NCBI GenBank assembly: GCA_025267735.1
Contig: CM046294.1
Span: 34,751,222 to 34,815,221, forward strand
Length of the DNA stretch: 64,000 bases
Direction: 5' to 3'
Source: Mactra quadrangularis
Taxonomy: Eukaryota; Mollusca; Bivalvia; Venerida; Mactridae
The notes under the pieces: generated by a model
Told to the model about the DNA's origin: nothing
The model's input: only the letters and a program-made list of their open reading frames with translations
The model's database searches: none
Translations under genes and position numbers: made by a program
Shown here: positions 60,901-61,265 of the stretch, in pieces
Layout of the letters: the number at the start of each line of letters is the position of its first letter
How positions within the stretch are numbered: position 1 is the stretch's first letter

Positions 60901-61265
60901 TGCCATATCATGTATTATTAGTCTGACATGATTTGTCTGTCTTATGCTATTAGAATAATTGTTTCAACCACAAGTAGATTATTATAAGTTATAAGATATT
61001 ATTGTTATTGTTATAAGATTGATTATCACACTGTCTGGCTGTTCTACAAAATTTATAATAGTCTTTGTTTTAATGTTATTTCAGTGTCCGTATAACTACA
61101 GCACAATATCCATTACCTGCTGTGTGTGCCAAGGATCAGATTGAAGATTGGTTTGATCGTTTAGCTGAATGTTTACATTGGAATGTTAGAAAACAACAAA
61201 AAGTATTGAACTCTAGTAGAGTATCTAGTGATACTAGTATTATTAGTGATGATCAAAGCTCTTGA
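728..61265 (+). CDS. NADK: NAD+ kinase, cytosolic animal type (11 exons joined)
   Basis: Phosphorylates NAD+ with ATP to NADP+, the cytosolic source of NADP(H). Join 728-942, 4547-4630, 42640-42769, 50171-50279, 50773-50858, 51456-51558, 54631-54758, 58424-58523, 59476-59633, 60267-60349, 61085-61265: 1377 nt, 458 aa plus stop (human 446 aa). Landmarks in the joined protein: RRARS (72-76) followed by [20 protein letters not shown] (195-198), LGFLTPF, NE motif (288-289), STPTGSTAY (323-331), [12 protein letters not shown] near 386-389, and LHWNVR near the C-terminus. Every intron is GT-AG and all ten phase joins fit. There is no obvious mitochondrial presequence, consistent with NADK rather than NADK2. 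The catalytic core is certain by family similarity; exon 1 and possible alternative N-termini are less certain. Confidence 0.93.
943..1009. other. start of NADK intron 1
   Basis: GTATGA donor followed by 60-odd bases before the Tc1 insertion. Nothing else seen. Confidence 0.5.
1012..2373 (-). mobile_element. Tc1/mariner transposon, both ends present
   Basis: 1362-bp element flanked by TA dinucleotides (1010-1011 and 2374-2375), the Tc1/mariner target. The left end CAGTGCTTGGTCACTTATAT and the reverse complement of the right end CAGTACTTGGCCACTTATAT agree over about 40 bp with a few changes. It encloses a decayed transposase on the minus strand. It sits 69 bp inside NADK intron 1, opposite in strand to the gene. 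Confidence 0.88.
1128..2163 (-). pseudogene. Tc1-family transposase pseudogene
   Basis: Reads on the minus strand from ATG (2163-2161) to a TAA at 1130-1128, about 345 codons, the usual Tc1 length. Visible parts: helix-turn-helix ([13 protein letters not shown]), second HTH (RTVRRRL), first catalytic Asp in VIFSDKS (normally SDES), [12 protein letters not shown], second Asp in FQDDKAPIH, and the final Glu in [11 protein letters not shown]. The frame is broken by an early TAG with a frameshift, a further frameshift near 1620, and stops near 1490 and 1295. Dead. Confidence 0.85.
2376..3540. other. NADK intron 1, mostly unrecognised
   Basis: No gene. Contains a hairpin at 2716-2756 and, at 2757-2840, an ATCGGATATTG / GACCGATATAGAGCCCT motif cluster whose TAGAGCCCTA end recurs near 54347. 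The remainder looks like decayed repeat or unique intron. Confidence 0.5.
2716..2756. repeat. palindromic GGACCCTATATA hairpin
   Basis: CAAGGACCCTATATA is followed after a short AT loop by its near reverse complement TATATAGGGTTCTTG. Related palindromes occur at 25913-25950 and 39329-39356. Confidence 0.6.
3545..4396 (+). repeat. 44-bp minisatellite, 18 copies, acceptor-like units
   Basis: Eighteen 44-bp units starting at 3545, 3589, 3633, 3677, 3721, 3765, 3809, 3853, 3912, 3971, 4030, 4074, 4118, 4177, 4221, 4265, 4309 and 4353. Four 15-bp inserts (GATCTTTCTTTAGCT) lie at 3897, 3956, 4015 and 4162. Each unit reads GATCTTGCTTTAGCTGACAA then GAGTTACCTRACTTTGTTTT then AGCT. Unit variation is almost only CCTAACT versus CCTGACT. 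The half-unit CTAACTTTGTTTTAG closely matches the true exon 2 acceptor GTAACTTTGTTTCAG 150 bp downstream. Confidence 0.95.
4547..4630 (+). CDS. NADK: NADK exon 2
   Basis: Acceptor TTTGTTTCAG| ends at 4546; donor CTT|GTAAGT begins at 4631. The exon opens with one base completing codon 72, then codes [18 protein letters not shown] and onward, matching the RSLHG...FGPKA stretch of animal NADK. Ser76 lines up with a human Ser reported as an Akt phosphorylation site. It ends with two bases TT that join the first base of exon 3 as TTG (Leu). Confidence 0.85.
4741..9066. mobile_element. element bounded by long inverted repeats
   Basis: The left arm at 4744-4900 (ACTCAGGTGTGTAAGGGACA, GATAAAAGCACCAAACTTTC, CCAGGAGACAACCATGAGAG) reappears reverse-complemented at about 8885-9065. 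Further GGCCCC/GGGCCTCA blocks repeat along both arms (left near 5060, 5230 and 5390-5460; right near 8400, 8565, 8735 and 8760). The left arm also contains a second diverged direct copy at about 5390-5780. No transposase is recognised in the 4.3 kb. This suggests a large foldback or non-autonomous element; superfamily unknown. Confidence 0.6.
9215..9295 (+). repeat. tRNA-like sequence (decayed tRNA or SINE head)
   Basis: Contains a D-arm/A-box-like GGTCAGTTGGTAGAGCG, an anticodon-loop-like CCTGCAA (UGC if real) and a B-box-like AGGTTCAGTTC. The T stem and acceptor stem do not pair properly, so this is not called as a functional tRNA. Confidence 0.45.
9306..9840. repeat. dispersed repeat with TATACCCCCGC hairpin start
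   Basis: Begins with ATTATACCCCCGCTTCGAAG whose CCCCC side pairs with GGGGGGTATA just downstream, a start I associate with a dispersed bivalve repeat. The remainder is non-coding in all frames. Confidence 0.4.
9842..11127. mobile_element. older transposon, left part (interrupted)
   Basis: Starts near GGGGCAGACCCAGGATTTT and includes two G-runs (about 9867-9875 and 9890-9899). Its 10330-10480 and 11085-11120 portions match, in reverse complement, the fragment at 56955-57260. The match continues across the gap into 15389 onward, showing 9842-11127 and 15389-15606 were once one element. No intact protein seen. Confidence 0.6.
11236..13825 (+). repeat. satellite-like element 1 (about 145-bp units)
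   Basis: Starts with TATATGTCCGTCTGTCTGTC and continues as about 17 diverged units of roughly 145 bp. Each holds CTTGTCCGGACAATAACT, TGTACCTAGGTTCACCAAAT, GAGAGTAGCCCATGTGTCAA and GGTCAAAGGTCAAGGTCAC. A 353-bp higher-order period, marked by AAAGTCAAAATGGCAAACAA, repeats near 12091 and 12444. It ends in ACGGGCGTATAATGCC without the usual tail. Reading frames across it (several of 65-125 codons on both strands) are by-products of the repeat. Confidence 0.9.
14411..14563. mobile_element. hairpin MITE, 153 bp
   Basis: GGATATTAACTGAGTGCGAG at the left pairs with the reverse complement of the right end, GGATATTAACCTCGTGCTAC. The arms (about 65 bp each) continue through TTTTCTG, ACAACWTGGCC and GGACTTCTC. 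Imperfect but nearly full-length hairpin. Confidence 0.75.
15205..15275. repeat. CACGTG-containing hairpin
   Basis: TCTTTTTCACGTG and GTTGATAT on the left pair with ATATCAAC and CACGTGAAAAAGA on the right around an AT centre. A small palindrome, possibly an inverted-repeat end of a mobile element; contains two E-box hexamers. Confidence 0.6.
15389..15606. mobile_element. older transposon, right part
   Basis: Continues from 11127 after removal of the insertion: CTACATACCGTTGTACTGAA through GGGGGGTCCGCATCCC to ATGCTGGATCCACCC. The reverse complement of the end (GGGTGGATCCAGCAT) weakly matches the left end GGGCAGACCCAGGAT, suggesting terminal inverted repeats. Confidence 0.55.
15607..17410. other. 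NADK intron 2, no gene seen
   Basis: AT-rich intronic DNA. The open frames present (60-73 codons) show no family motif and no convincing splice context. Confidence 0.5.
17411..17789 (-). mobile_element. partial copy of the CACTG-ended element
   Basis: From GGCCTATGGAAATAGCC to GTTCCAGTG this segment matches, in reverse complement, the left half of the element at 25773-26793. Shared blocks include GTAGGCGATATAGTTC, GTTGAAAAATAACAAAGTT, CTTGATAATGAC and the subterminal AAGACCACCCCGCTAATAAG. It lacks the hairpin present in the other copy. The far end is uncertain (possibly near CACTGGTTTAC at 17340). Confidence 0.7.
17790..18589. other. NADK intron 2, no gene seen
   Basis: AT-rich. Contains a 19-bp hairpin ACATGGGGTTTCCCCATGT at 18196-18214. 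The 18235-18345 stretch is more GC-rich (CGCGGACG, GTGTGCGCGC), probably a decayed mobile element. Confidence 0.45.
18640..19330 (-). pseudogene. Tc1/mariner-type transposase pseudogene
   Basis: Minus-strand DDE transposase in fragments: first Asp in [11 protein letters not shown] (around 19136-19165), then a region encoding the usual GGSVMMWGGIS block in shifted frames (around 19000-19060), second Asp in QDNARPHSA (about 18857-18889), and the final acidic residue in DLNPVEH (about 18770-18798). Several frameshifts and stops. Related in type to the copy at 22821-23830. Terminal repeats not identified. Confidence 0.8.
19331..20732. other. NADK intron 2, no gene seen
   Basis: AT-rich intronic sequence. 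A faint tRNA-like B-box phrase (GGAGGTTCTAGGTTTCAGTC) occurs near 19840, probably an old SINE scrap. Confidence 0.45.
20733..20950 (+). mobile_element. tRNA-derived SINE, second family
   Basis: The head is tRNA-like: GCCGTGGCGTAGAGGTTAGC (A-box type), GCGGGTTCGAAACCCGG (T arm/B-box, loop TTCGAAA), ending TTGCGGCA. The ends pair as a 7-bp acceptor stem with wobbles. The anticodon stem is poor, so not a functional tRNA. The body runs to GCGACATTAAAAAAACAAAA, a SINE-like A-rich tail. Its body differs from the GCGTTAAACC family below. Confidence 0.75.
20951..22191. other. NADK intron 2, one SINE scrap
   Basis: Near 21178-21215 a B-box-like GGTCCTAGGTTCAATTCCTG is followed by ATACCCTTCCATGAAAATTT; the latter phrase recurs near 29070, so both are remnants of one SINE type. 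No gene. Confidence 0.45.
22192..22418 (+). CDS. candidate alternative NADK first exon
   Basis: An open frame beginning ATG at 22192 (or 22225) ends at a good donor, TTTG|GTATGT (22419), leaving two bases TG. These would join the first base of exon 3 to make Trp and continue in frame into TIPDPGSQ, the same phase as exon 2 offers. The peptide is Lys/Arg/Cys-rich ([23 protein letters not shown]) and resembles nothing I recognise. AATTCAG at 22198-22204 could also be an acceptor, but in a phase unsuited to exon 2. It could be chance in AT-rich DNA. Confidence 0.3.
22419..22820. other. intron 2 and 5' side of the next Tc1 copy
   Basis: No gene. From about 22660 composition rises (CAAGGTCACCCACACATTTT, TTCCCACGTGGTTATTTCGG), likely the leader of the Tc1 element. 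I could not pair it with a right-hand inverted end. Confidence 0.4.
22821..23830 (+). pseudogene. nearly full-length Tc1-type transposase, recently dead
   Basis: From ATG 22821 ([10 protein letters not shown]) to TAA 23828-23830, 1010 bp, about 337 codons. One single-base loss around 22845 shifts frame; after it the frame is continuous except for four stops at 23240, 23387, 23537 and 23642. Motifs: [10 protein letters not shown] and STIVRLVRR (HTH), [17 protein letters not shown] (second HTH), FFCDESRFN (first Asp), TFQHDNP.PHTARF (second Asp), [10 protein letters not shown] (Glu). C-terminus [19 protein letters not shown] is typical of the family. Faces the same way as NADK. Confidence 0.88.
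23831..24158. other. 3' side of the Tc1 copy and intron
   Basis: No gene. The text around 23840-23880 is probably the transposon right end, but no clear inverted partner was found. Confidence 0.35.
24159..24290. mobile_element. MITE copy 1 (GTGCATACATTAACC family)
   Basis: Begins with CTGTCAGTGGTGCATACATT and ends with AGCAGGGTAATGTATGAGCC, near inverted ends. Related copies at 24704-24895 and 39982-40115. Confidence 0.6.
24291..24558. other. NADK intron 2 spacer
   Basis: AT-rich; no gene or repeat recognised. Confidence 0.4.
24559..24696 (+). repeat. 46-bp tandem repeat, 3 copies
   Basis: Units start at 24559, 24605 and 24651 with GAATGTCTACACAAATTAAT and end with TTTTGTATTGTTATTGTT. Units 2 and 3 are identical; unit 1 differs at a few bases. 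Confidence 0.9.
24704..24895. mobile_element. MITE copy 2 (GTGCATACATTAACC family)
   Basis: AACTGTCAATAGTGCATTCA, then AACCATGCTGATTTAAATA on the left; TATTTAAATCAGCAGGGTTA, then ATGTATGGGCC on the right. Inverted arms of about 25 bp around an AT-rich core. Confidence 0.7.
24941..25261 (-). mobile_element. tRNA-derived SINE copy, 13-bp target duplication
   Basis: Minus-strand copy of the GCGTTAAACC-tailed SINE. The tRNA-like head reads (in reverse complement) CCGGCTAGCTCAGTTAGTAG with a later B-box ATTCGATTCCCGGGC. Its body contains the inverted pair AAATCTCTGGATTTAGC. The tail is (GTTTT)n on the + strand. Flanked by TTTTAATCTGTTT at 24928-24940 and 25262-25274, the mark of LINE-driven insertion. 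Confidence 0.93.
25275..25772. other. NADK intron 2, no gene seen
   Basis: AT-rich sequence without recognised repeats or coding signal. Confidence 0.45.
25773..26793. mobile_element. CACTG-ended DNA transposon, TATA target site
   Basis: Begins CACTGGAACCCCTCTATTAA and ends GCGAAGTTCCAGTG, inverted ends of about 10 bp continuing into shared AAGACCAC. Flanked by TATA at 25769-25772 and 26794-26797. Subterminal repeats GGTCTTATTAGCGG, GGTCTTTTTAGCGG and GGAGTAGCGGGGTGGTCC occur at both ends. CACTG ends with a 4-bp duplication fit the Chapaev (CMC) group, but TA alone cannot be ruled out. The 92-codon frame at 26272-26550 has no transposase motif, so it is called non-autonomous. Confidence 0.7.
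25913..25950. repeat. palindromic GGACCCTATATA hairpin (nested)
   Basis: AAGGACCCTATATA...TATATAGAGTCCTT. Present in this transposon copy but absent at the same point of the copy near 17660, so it was gained by insertion or local inversion. Confidence 0.6.
26798..27019. other. NADK intron 2 spacer
   Basis: AT-rich; nothing recognised. Confidence 0.4.
27020..28866 (+). repeat. satellite-like element 2, complete form
   Basis: Starts TATATGCCCGTTTTGAAAAA with (GTCC)n-rich sequence at 27064-27110, then about 12 units of roughly 145 bp (CTTGTCCGGACAATAACTGA, TACCTAGGTTCACCAAATTT, GTCAAAGGTCAAGGTCAC). It closes with CATGGGCGTATAATGCCCC and CAGCGGAGCTCT. The start TATATGCCCGT and the end ACGGGC(G/A)TATA are inverted, suggesting a transposable unit with internal tandem repeats rather than a plain satellite. 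Confidence 0.9.
28867..29984. other. NADK intron 2, SINE scrap only
   Basis: Around 29030-29095 a phrase TAACACCCTTCCATGAAAAT repeats that at about 21215-21235, a degraded SINE body. No gene. Confidence 0.4.
29985..30320. repeat. dispersed repeat with G-rich core
   Basis: Starts around TTTAGCCGGATTTTTC and contains GGCGGGCGATTGGGCGGGCG and GTTGGGCGGGCGGG at 30029-30062. The downstream TGACCTAGTTT phrase recurs at about 31735, so at least two diverged copies of this family are present. Non-coding. Confidence 0.5.
30742..30927. mobile_element. foldback MITE with nested inner hairpin
   Basis: Outer arms: ACAGTTACTGGGTATTTCAT, ATGTGATTT, GAACAGTCAA on the left; TTGACTGTTC, AAATCACAT, ATGAAATAACTGT on the right. 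Inner arms: GGGATAGTGTTTGGAAC and GTTCAAAACACTATCCC. The right arm has a short internal duplication of CTCAAATCACATA. Confidence 0.78.
30928..32387. other. NADK intron 2, decayed repeat
   Basis: Two stretches, around 30985-31045 and 31878-31935, share GTTTACCT, TTGTAGAT and TGTGACTGTAG, indicating an old duplication. The 96-codon frame at 31744-32034 lies across this repeat and looks incidental. Confidence 0.4.
32398..32698 (+). mobile_element. tRNA-derived SINE copy, 10-bp target duplication
   Basis: Head CCTGGCTAGCTGAGTTGGCA, body with TAAATCCAGAGATTTAGCC, tail GGTGTAAACCCAACACAAAC. Flanked by ATTAAACATT at 32388-32397 and 32699-32708. More diverged than the other copies. Confidence 0.9.
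32709..34205. other. NADK intron 2, no gene seen
   Basis: AT-rich intronic DNA with no repeat or coding signal that I can support. Confidence 0.45.
34206..34622. mobile_element. MITE with AGGGCC ends
   Basis: The left end AGGGCCTGTTATGTAAGGC pairs with the reverse complement of the right end AGGGCCCGTTCTGCAAGGC. 417 bp, non-coding, with CTAGC-rich inner sequence. A GGGCC start is common in PIF/Harbinger and some hAT elements; no clean target duplication seen. Confidence 0.7.
34835..34980. repeat. GTCAGTCTATTACCAG quasi-repeat, part 1
   Basis: Loose recurrence of words such as CAGTCTATTACCAGACC, CTGACAACACACTGAC and CAGTCTGTTGACAG. Continues beyond the transposon at 34981-35658 and again at 39525-39945. 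Confidence 0.5.
34981..35658. mobile_element. TA-flanked DNA element, CAGTATAACCTGC ends
   Basis: Left end CAGTATAACCTGCATAAACA; the right end is its inverse (CAGTATAACCTGCATTAAAC in reverse complement). Flanked by TA. Subterminal GGTCACCTGCTGTAAGCAGC occurs at both ends, in inverted and direct forms. 678 bp, no coding frame. Inserted in the GTCAGTC quasi-repeat. Confidence 0.8.
35661..36010. repeat. GTCAGTCTATTACCAG quasi-repeat, part 2
   Basis: Continuation after the inserted element: CAGTCTGTTACCAGCCC, CTGACATCACACTGACA, CTGACAACACACTGACA. Confidence 0.45.
36111..36920. repeat. dispersed repeat with internal tandem units
   Basis: Starts AGCTGGACTATTCAGAGAAT, then four diverged units containing GGTGCAACATTTT, GAAGGGATTTACTTGAAACT, TCACACATGTCTACGGGG and ACTAAGTTGCATAACT. 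The same family appears at 59850-60090, and its start phrase at 59187-59260. The minus-strand 128-codon frame at 36705-37091 overlaps it and has no recognisable domain. Confidence 0.65.
37117..37430 (+). mobile_element. tRNA-derived SINE copy, 11-bp target duplication
   Basis: Head GCCCGGCTAGCTCAGTTGGT, with TGGGTTTGTTTCCC as decayed B-box; tail GGCGTTAAACCAACC(AAAC)n. Flanked by AAGCTGAAGTT at 37106-37116 and 37431-37441. Same orientation as NADK. Confidence 0.95.
37442..38308. other. NADK intron 2, no gene seen
   Basis: AT-rich; two minus-strand frames of 60-72 codons lack any family signal. Confidence 0.45.
38309..39516. mobile_element. element with 20-bp perfect inverted ends
   Basis: AATTGACCTTACGCCAGAAT at 38309-38328 and its exact reverse complement at 39497-39516. 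Inside, two diverged direct copies of about 370 bp (about 38390-38765 and 38765-39135) share GGTCCATTTGCTCCAACAAA, ATATGCGCAAA and AAAGTTAAGGGGTGGG. A GGACCCTATGTACA palindrome lies at 39329-39356. No coding capacity. Confidence 0.82.
39525..39945. repeat. GTCAGTCTATTGTCAG quasi-repeat, part 3
   Basis: GTCAGTCTATTGTCAGACC, TCAGTCTAATGTCAAGTCTG and similar phrases, the third block of the same diffuse repeat. Confidence 0.45.
39982..40115. mobile_element. MITE copy 3 (GTGCATACATTAACC family)
   Basis: AGCTGTCAGTAGTGCATACA, CACTGATTTAAA on the left; AGCAGGGTTAATGTATGCCC on the right. Third copy of the family seen at 24159 and 24704. Confidence 0.65.
40116..40461. other. NADK intron 2 spacer
   Basis: No gene or recognised repeat. 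Confidence 0.4.
40462..41372 (+). repeat. 50/52-bp minisatellite, 18 copies
   Basis: Eighteen units of TTTAATGTTTAGTTTACAAG, ACATATATTAGGTTGTACAT, GTTGATG plus a variable end: TAC, CAC or GAC (50 bp) or TAGTC (52 bp). Order of long (L) and short (s) units by eye: L s L s L L s s s L s s s s L s s s. First unit has ACCTATATTAG; the remaining units are otherwise almost identical, implying recent homogenisation. Lies 1.27 kb before exon 3. Confidence 0.95.
41373..42639. other. end of NADK intron 2
   Basis: Contains a run of 15 C at 41466-41480, then ordinary AT-rich intron to the acceptor TAATTACAG| at 42639. Confidence 0.5.
42640..42769 (+). CDS. NADK: NADK exon 3
   Basis: Acceptor ATTACAG|G at 42639; donor GAG|GTATGA at 42770. 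Codes [20 protein letters not shown] then [20 protein letters not shown], the start of the conserved NADK fold (human DPASQRLTWNKSP...VLVIKK). One leading base completes a codon; the exon ends in phase 0. Confidence 0.95.
42770..43415. other. NADK intron 3, first part
   Basis: Contains two GGTGTCGAC motifs (43190 and 43299 areas) bracketing a GC-richer stretch, possibly a small decayed element. No gene. Confidence 0.4.
43416..44740. mobile_element. Mutator-like (?) element, ~54-bp inverted ends
   Basis: The left end CATTCTTGTTCCCAGAGTCT (continuing AGTAGGATTATCAATACTAG) matches the reverse complement of the right end CATTCTCGTTCCCAGAATCT over about 54 bp. Flanks ATCAAAAGTA (left) and ATCAAAGTA (right) suggest a 9-10 bp target duplication with one indel, as in MULEs. 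1325 bp with no transposase frame. Confidence 0.75.
44741..45960. other. NADK intron 3, short repeats only
   Basis: A local duplication of GGAAGCCAGATTTTTT lies at about 45120-45156. GACAGTCTGGTACAGTATAA around 45250 is one outlying unit of the minisatellite at 47255. No gene. Confidence 0.4.
45965..46490. repeat. decayed repeat with duplicated AGAGCTCAAAYGACGTAA
   Basis: AGAGCTCAAATGACGTAATT near 46152 and AGAGCTCAAACGACGTAATT near 46450 are direct repeats about 300 bp apart. The block begins with low-complexity T, C and A runs. Identity unknown. Confidence 0.4.
46713..47035 (+). mobile_element. tRNA-derived SINE copy, 13-bp target duplication
   Basis: Head CCGCCTGGCCAGGTCAGTTG with B-box-like TGGATTTGATTCC; body TAAATCCAGAGATTTAGCC; tail GCGTTTAACCAAATAAACAA. 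Flanked by AATGAGGGTACAG at 46700-46712 and 47036-47048. Confidence 0.96.
47255..47522. repeat. diverged ~23-bp minisatellite
   Basis: About eleven loose copies of AAAGACAGTTTGGTACTGTA. Produces a spurious 99-codon minus-strand frame of repeated Tyr/Thr/Cys words. Confidence 0.8.
47978..48235. mobile_element. MITE with 37-bp perfect ends, TA target
   Basis: TAAGATTATTTCAAAGCAAA...CCAAAATCTC on the left and its exact inverse on the right, flanked by TA (47976-47977 and 48236-48237). It interrupts the left long arm of the host element: the other arm reads straight through CAATATACACTCA. Confidence 0.88.
48273..48735 (-). pseudogene. Tc1-type transposase fragment, catalytic Glu lost
   Basis: Minus strand: [20 protein letters not shown] (first catalytic Asp changed to Asn: FTNET for FTDES), then a stop, [15 protein letters not shown] (second Asp present), and [15 protein letters not shown] (final Glu changed to Gln). 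Two of three catalytic acids are lost besides the stop. The N-terminal half is cut off by the SINE insertion at 48738. Confidence 0.85.
48738..49006 (-). mobile_element. tRNA-derived SINE inside the Tc1 relic
   Basis: Reverse-complement copy: head CTGGCTAGCTAAAACTCTAG (A-box decayed), B-box TGGGTTTGATTCTC, and the AAATCTCTGGATTTGGC body pair. Shorter than the others. Target duplication not clear (possibly ATATTCTTTT / ATATTTTT). Confidence 0.82.
49743..50170. other. end of NADK intron 3
   Basis: AT-rich to the acceptor CATTTCTAG| at 50170. A 62-codon frame at 49806-49994 has no support. Confidence 0.5.
50171..50279 (+). CDS. NADK: NADK exon 4
   Basis: Acceptor TTTCTAG|; donor AAG|GTATGT. 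Codes [20 protein letters not shown] and on to FKEG/A, matching human EENMIVYVEKKVLED. Phase 0 in, one base out. Confidence 0.96.
50280..50772. other. NADK intron 4
   Basis: 493-bp AT-rich intron, GTATGT to TTTTTACAG. Nothing else seen. Confidence 0.7.
50773..50858 (+). CDS. NADK: NADK exon 5, GGDG motif
   Basis: Codes [20 protein letters not shown] then [12 protein letters not shown] (residues 195-198 of the joined protein) is the family's nucleotide-binding and catalytic motif, with Asp197 the expected catalytic residue. Donor CAG|GTAAGT. Confidence 0.98.
50963..51280 (-). mobile_element. tRNA-derived SINE copy, 11-bp target duplication
   Basis: Reverse-complement copy in intron 5, head CCGCCCGGCTAGCTCAGTTG with B-box GGGTTCGATTCCACGGGC, among the best preserved. 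Tail TTTGGGTTAAAGCC on the + strand. Flanked by TATACAGAATT at 50952-50962 and 51281-51291. Confidence 0.96.
51456..51558 (+). CDS. NADK: NADK exon 6
   Basis: Acceptor ACTTGTAG|; donor GATG|GTAAGT. Codes [20 protein letters not shown] then [15 protein letters not shown]. The [12 protein letters not shown] stretch is almost identical to vertebrate NADK. Phase 0 in, one base out. Confidence 0.98.
51559..52148. other. NADK intron 6, first part
   Basis: The reading frame stays open past the donor to 51734, but codes nothing conserved. At 51935-51975 a GCGCCGTAAAACCCAAACAA phrase is the tail of a decayed SINE. Confidence 0.5.
52149..52467. mobile_element. MITE with 66-bp perfect inverted ends
   Basis: GCCCTGCGTTCAGTTACCGC...AACTCCTCGGC at 52149-52214 is exactly repeated in inverse at 52402-52467. 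The core has a second hairpin, TTAAGTCATTGAGTGATGTTT against AAACATCACTCATAGCCTTAA. Near-direct repeats TCTACAAAGCT and TCTACATAGCT flank at slightly unequal distances. CpG-rich arms are strikingly unlike the AT-rich host. Confidence 0.9.
52468..54630. other. NADK intron 6, remainder
   Basis: Around 52700-53040, two or three diverged units share ATTGGATGTTGTTTAGTYCA and GTTAACTTGAGT, a weak tandem repeat. Minus-strand frames at 53544-53867 and 54211-54396 show no family. No gene. Confidence 0.4.
54316..54343. repeat. perfect 28-bp palindrome in ATCGATA-rich patch
   Basis: CCGGTATTCGATAT continues into its exact mirror complement ATATCGAATACCGG. The surrounding 54250-54350 is rich in TTCGATAYGG and ATCGATAT, ending TAGAGCCCTA, and relates to 2757-2840. 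Confidence 0.8.
54631..54758 (+). CDS. NADK: NADK exon 7
   Basis: Acceptor TTACTTACAG|; donor CTG|GTAAGA. Codes [18 protein letters not shown] and on through SCGKSQIL-type sequence, the variable segment before VLNEVV in animal NADK. Starts with two bases completing Gly243, ends in phase 0. Confidence 0.92.
54759..55269. other. NADK intron 7, first part
   Basis: AT-rich, with an AAAAAGATGAAGA-type purine patch around 55090. No gene. Confidence 0.45.
55270..55470 (+). repeat. AT minisatellite (acceptor-like), block 1
   Basis: Irregular 26-32 bp units of the form TTTCTATATTATACAG followed by GTATTTTTATATA. The units mirror the exon 8 acceptor at 58423 (CTATATATTACAG|GTATT). Interrupted at about 55470 by satellite element 3. 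Confidence 0.85.
55471..56444 (+). repeat. satellite-like element 3
   Basis: Starts ATACATCCGTTTGAAAAGGG, has about six 145-bp units, and ends ACGGGCATATAATGCCC then GCAGAGCTCTTGTTA. Same orientation as elements 1, 2 and 4. Inserted within the AT minisatellite. Confidence 0.9.
56445..56950 (+). repeat. AT minisatellite (acceptor-like), block 2
   Basis: More units of TTCTATATCATACAGTATTT and TTCCATATTCTACCGGTATT type, becoming looser toward 56950. Contains a 70-nt hairpin at 56520-56589. Confidence 0.85.
56520..56589 (+). ncRNA. pre-miRNA-sized hairpin in NADK intron 7 (candidate)
   Basis: GGGTTGCCTGCAAGACTGTA plus GTAA pairs with TTACTACAGTCTTGTGGGCA plus ACCC: 24 consecutive pairs, two of them wobbles, closing a 22-nt loop. 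Size and shape resemble an animal microRNA precursor on the sense strand of an intron. It may equally be a tiny MITE. No expression evidence is available. Confidence 0.3.
56955..57260 (-). mobile_element. fragment of the 9842-15606 transposon family
   Basis: In reverse complement it matches 10330-10480, 11085-11120 and 15389-15480 in order (GGGTTAACCTAACTACATAC; GACTGCTTGATACTGTCA). Contains its own inverted repeat AAGGGACATATTTTGGAATG / GCATCACAAAATGTCCCTT. Confidence 0.7.
57264..58324 (+). repeat. satellite-like element 4
   Basis: Starts TTATATGCCCGTCCATCTGG; about seven units; ends GGCGTATAATGCCCCGCCCA then GCGGAGCTCTTGTTA. Two successive units (about 57640-57785 and 57785-57930) are identical over their 145-bp period, a very recent duplication. 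Confidence 0.92.
58325..58423 (+). repeat. AT minisatellite block 3, running into exon 8 acceptor
   Basis: Three more units (TTTCTATATTATACAGG, TTTTATATTATACAGG, TTTCTATATATTACAGG). The last CAG is the splice acceptor of exon 8, and its following GTATT is exon sequence. Confidence 0.9.
58424..58523 (+). CDS. NADK: NADK exon 8
   Basis: Codes [20 protein letters not shown] then [24 protein letters not shown] contains the conserved NE motif that binds NAD ribose. Donor GATG|GTAATA is weaker than its neighbours. Phase 0 in, one base out. Confidence 0.98.
58524..58634. other. NADK intron 8, start
   Basis: Contains AGCCTCCTGACTAAA (58571-58585), a likely ancestor of the AGCCTCCTCCCTAAA core of the following repeat. 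Confidence 0.4.
58635..59051 (+). repeat. 44-bp minisatellite, 8 copies plus a diverged leader
   Basis: Eight units start at 58700, 58744, 58788, 58832, 58876, 58920, 58964 and 59008: CAACTTTCAACATTAGCCTC, CTCCCTAAAATGGTGATACT, ATAA. A diverged 65-bp copy precedes at 58635. The last unit is the most altered. Confidence 0.93.
59052..59475. other. NADK intron 8, end
   Basis: At 59187-59260 AGCTTGACTTTAGAAGTAAA, CTACTCGCCCTAGC and GGCGTCTGTGCCCGAGTCCG form the start of the repeat family seen at 36111. Acceptor ATATTACAG| at 59475. Confidence 0.5.
59476..59633 (+). CDS. NADK: NADK exon 9, STPTGSTAY
   Basis: Longest core exon, codes [50 protein letters not shown]: nearly identical to vertebrate NADK. 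The TPTGSTAY loop and [14 protein letters not shown] strand build the NAD site. Donor AAG|GTAAGT. Confidence 0.99.
59634..60266. repeat. NADK intron 9 with a dispersed repeat
   Basis: 59850-60090 is a copy of the 36111 family: AGGTGTAACACATCTTGG, GGTGCAACATTTTTATATCT, GAAGGGATTCCCTTGAAACT, AACTCTAGCATGAATTTTGA. Confidence 0.6.
60267..60349 (+). CDS. NADK: NADK exon 10, FDGR segment
   Basis: Acceptor ATTTCAG|; donor AG|GTAAGG. Codes [28 protein letters not shown], matching human KIMLSPEARNTAWVSFDGRKRQEIRHGD. Ends with two bases AG completed by T of exon 11 (Ser). Confidence 0.97.
60350..61084. other. NADK intron 10
   Basis: 735-bp AT-rich intron without recognised repeats. Confidence 0.6.
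61085..61265 (+). CDS. NADK: NADK exon 11, terminal
   Basis: Codes [38 protein letters not shown], then a Ser/Asp-rich tail [17 protein letters not shown] and TGA (61263-61265). LHWNVRKQQ is the conserved end of the fold. The acidic Ser tail is clade-specific, and its last codons are part of the 3' UTR tandem repeat. Confidence 0.97.
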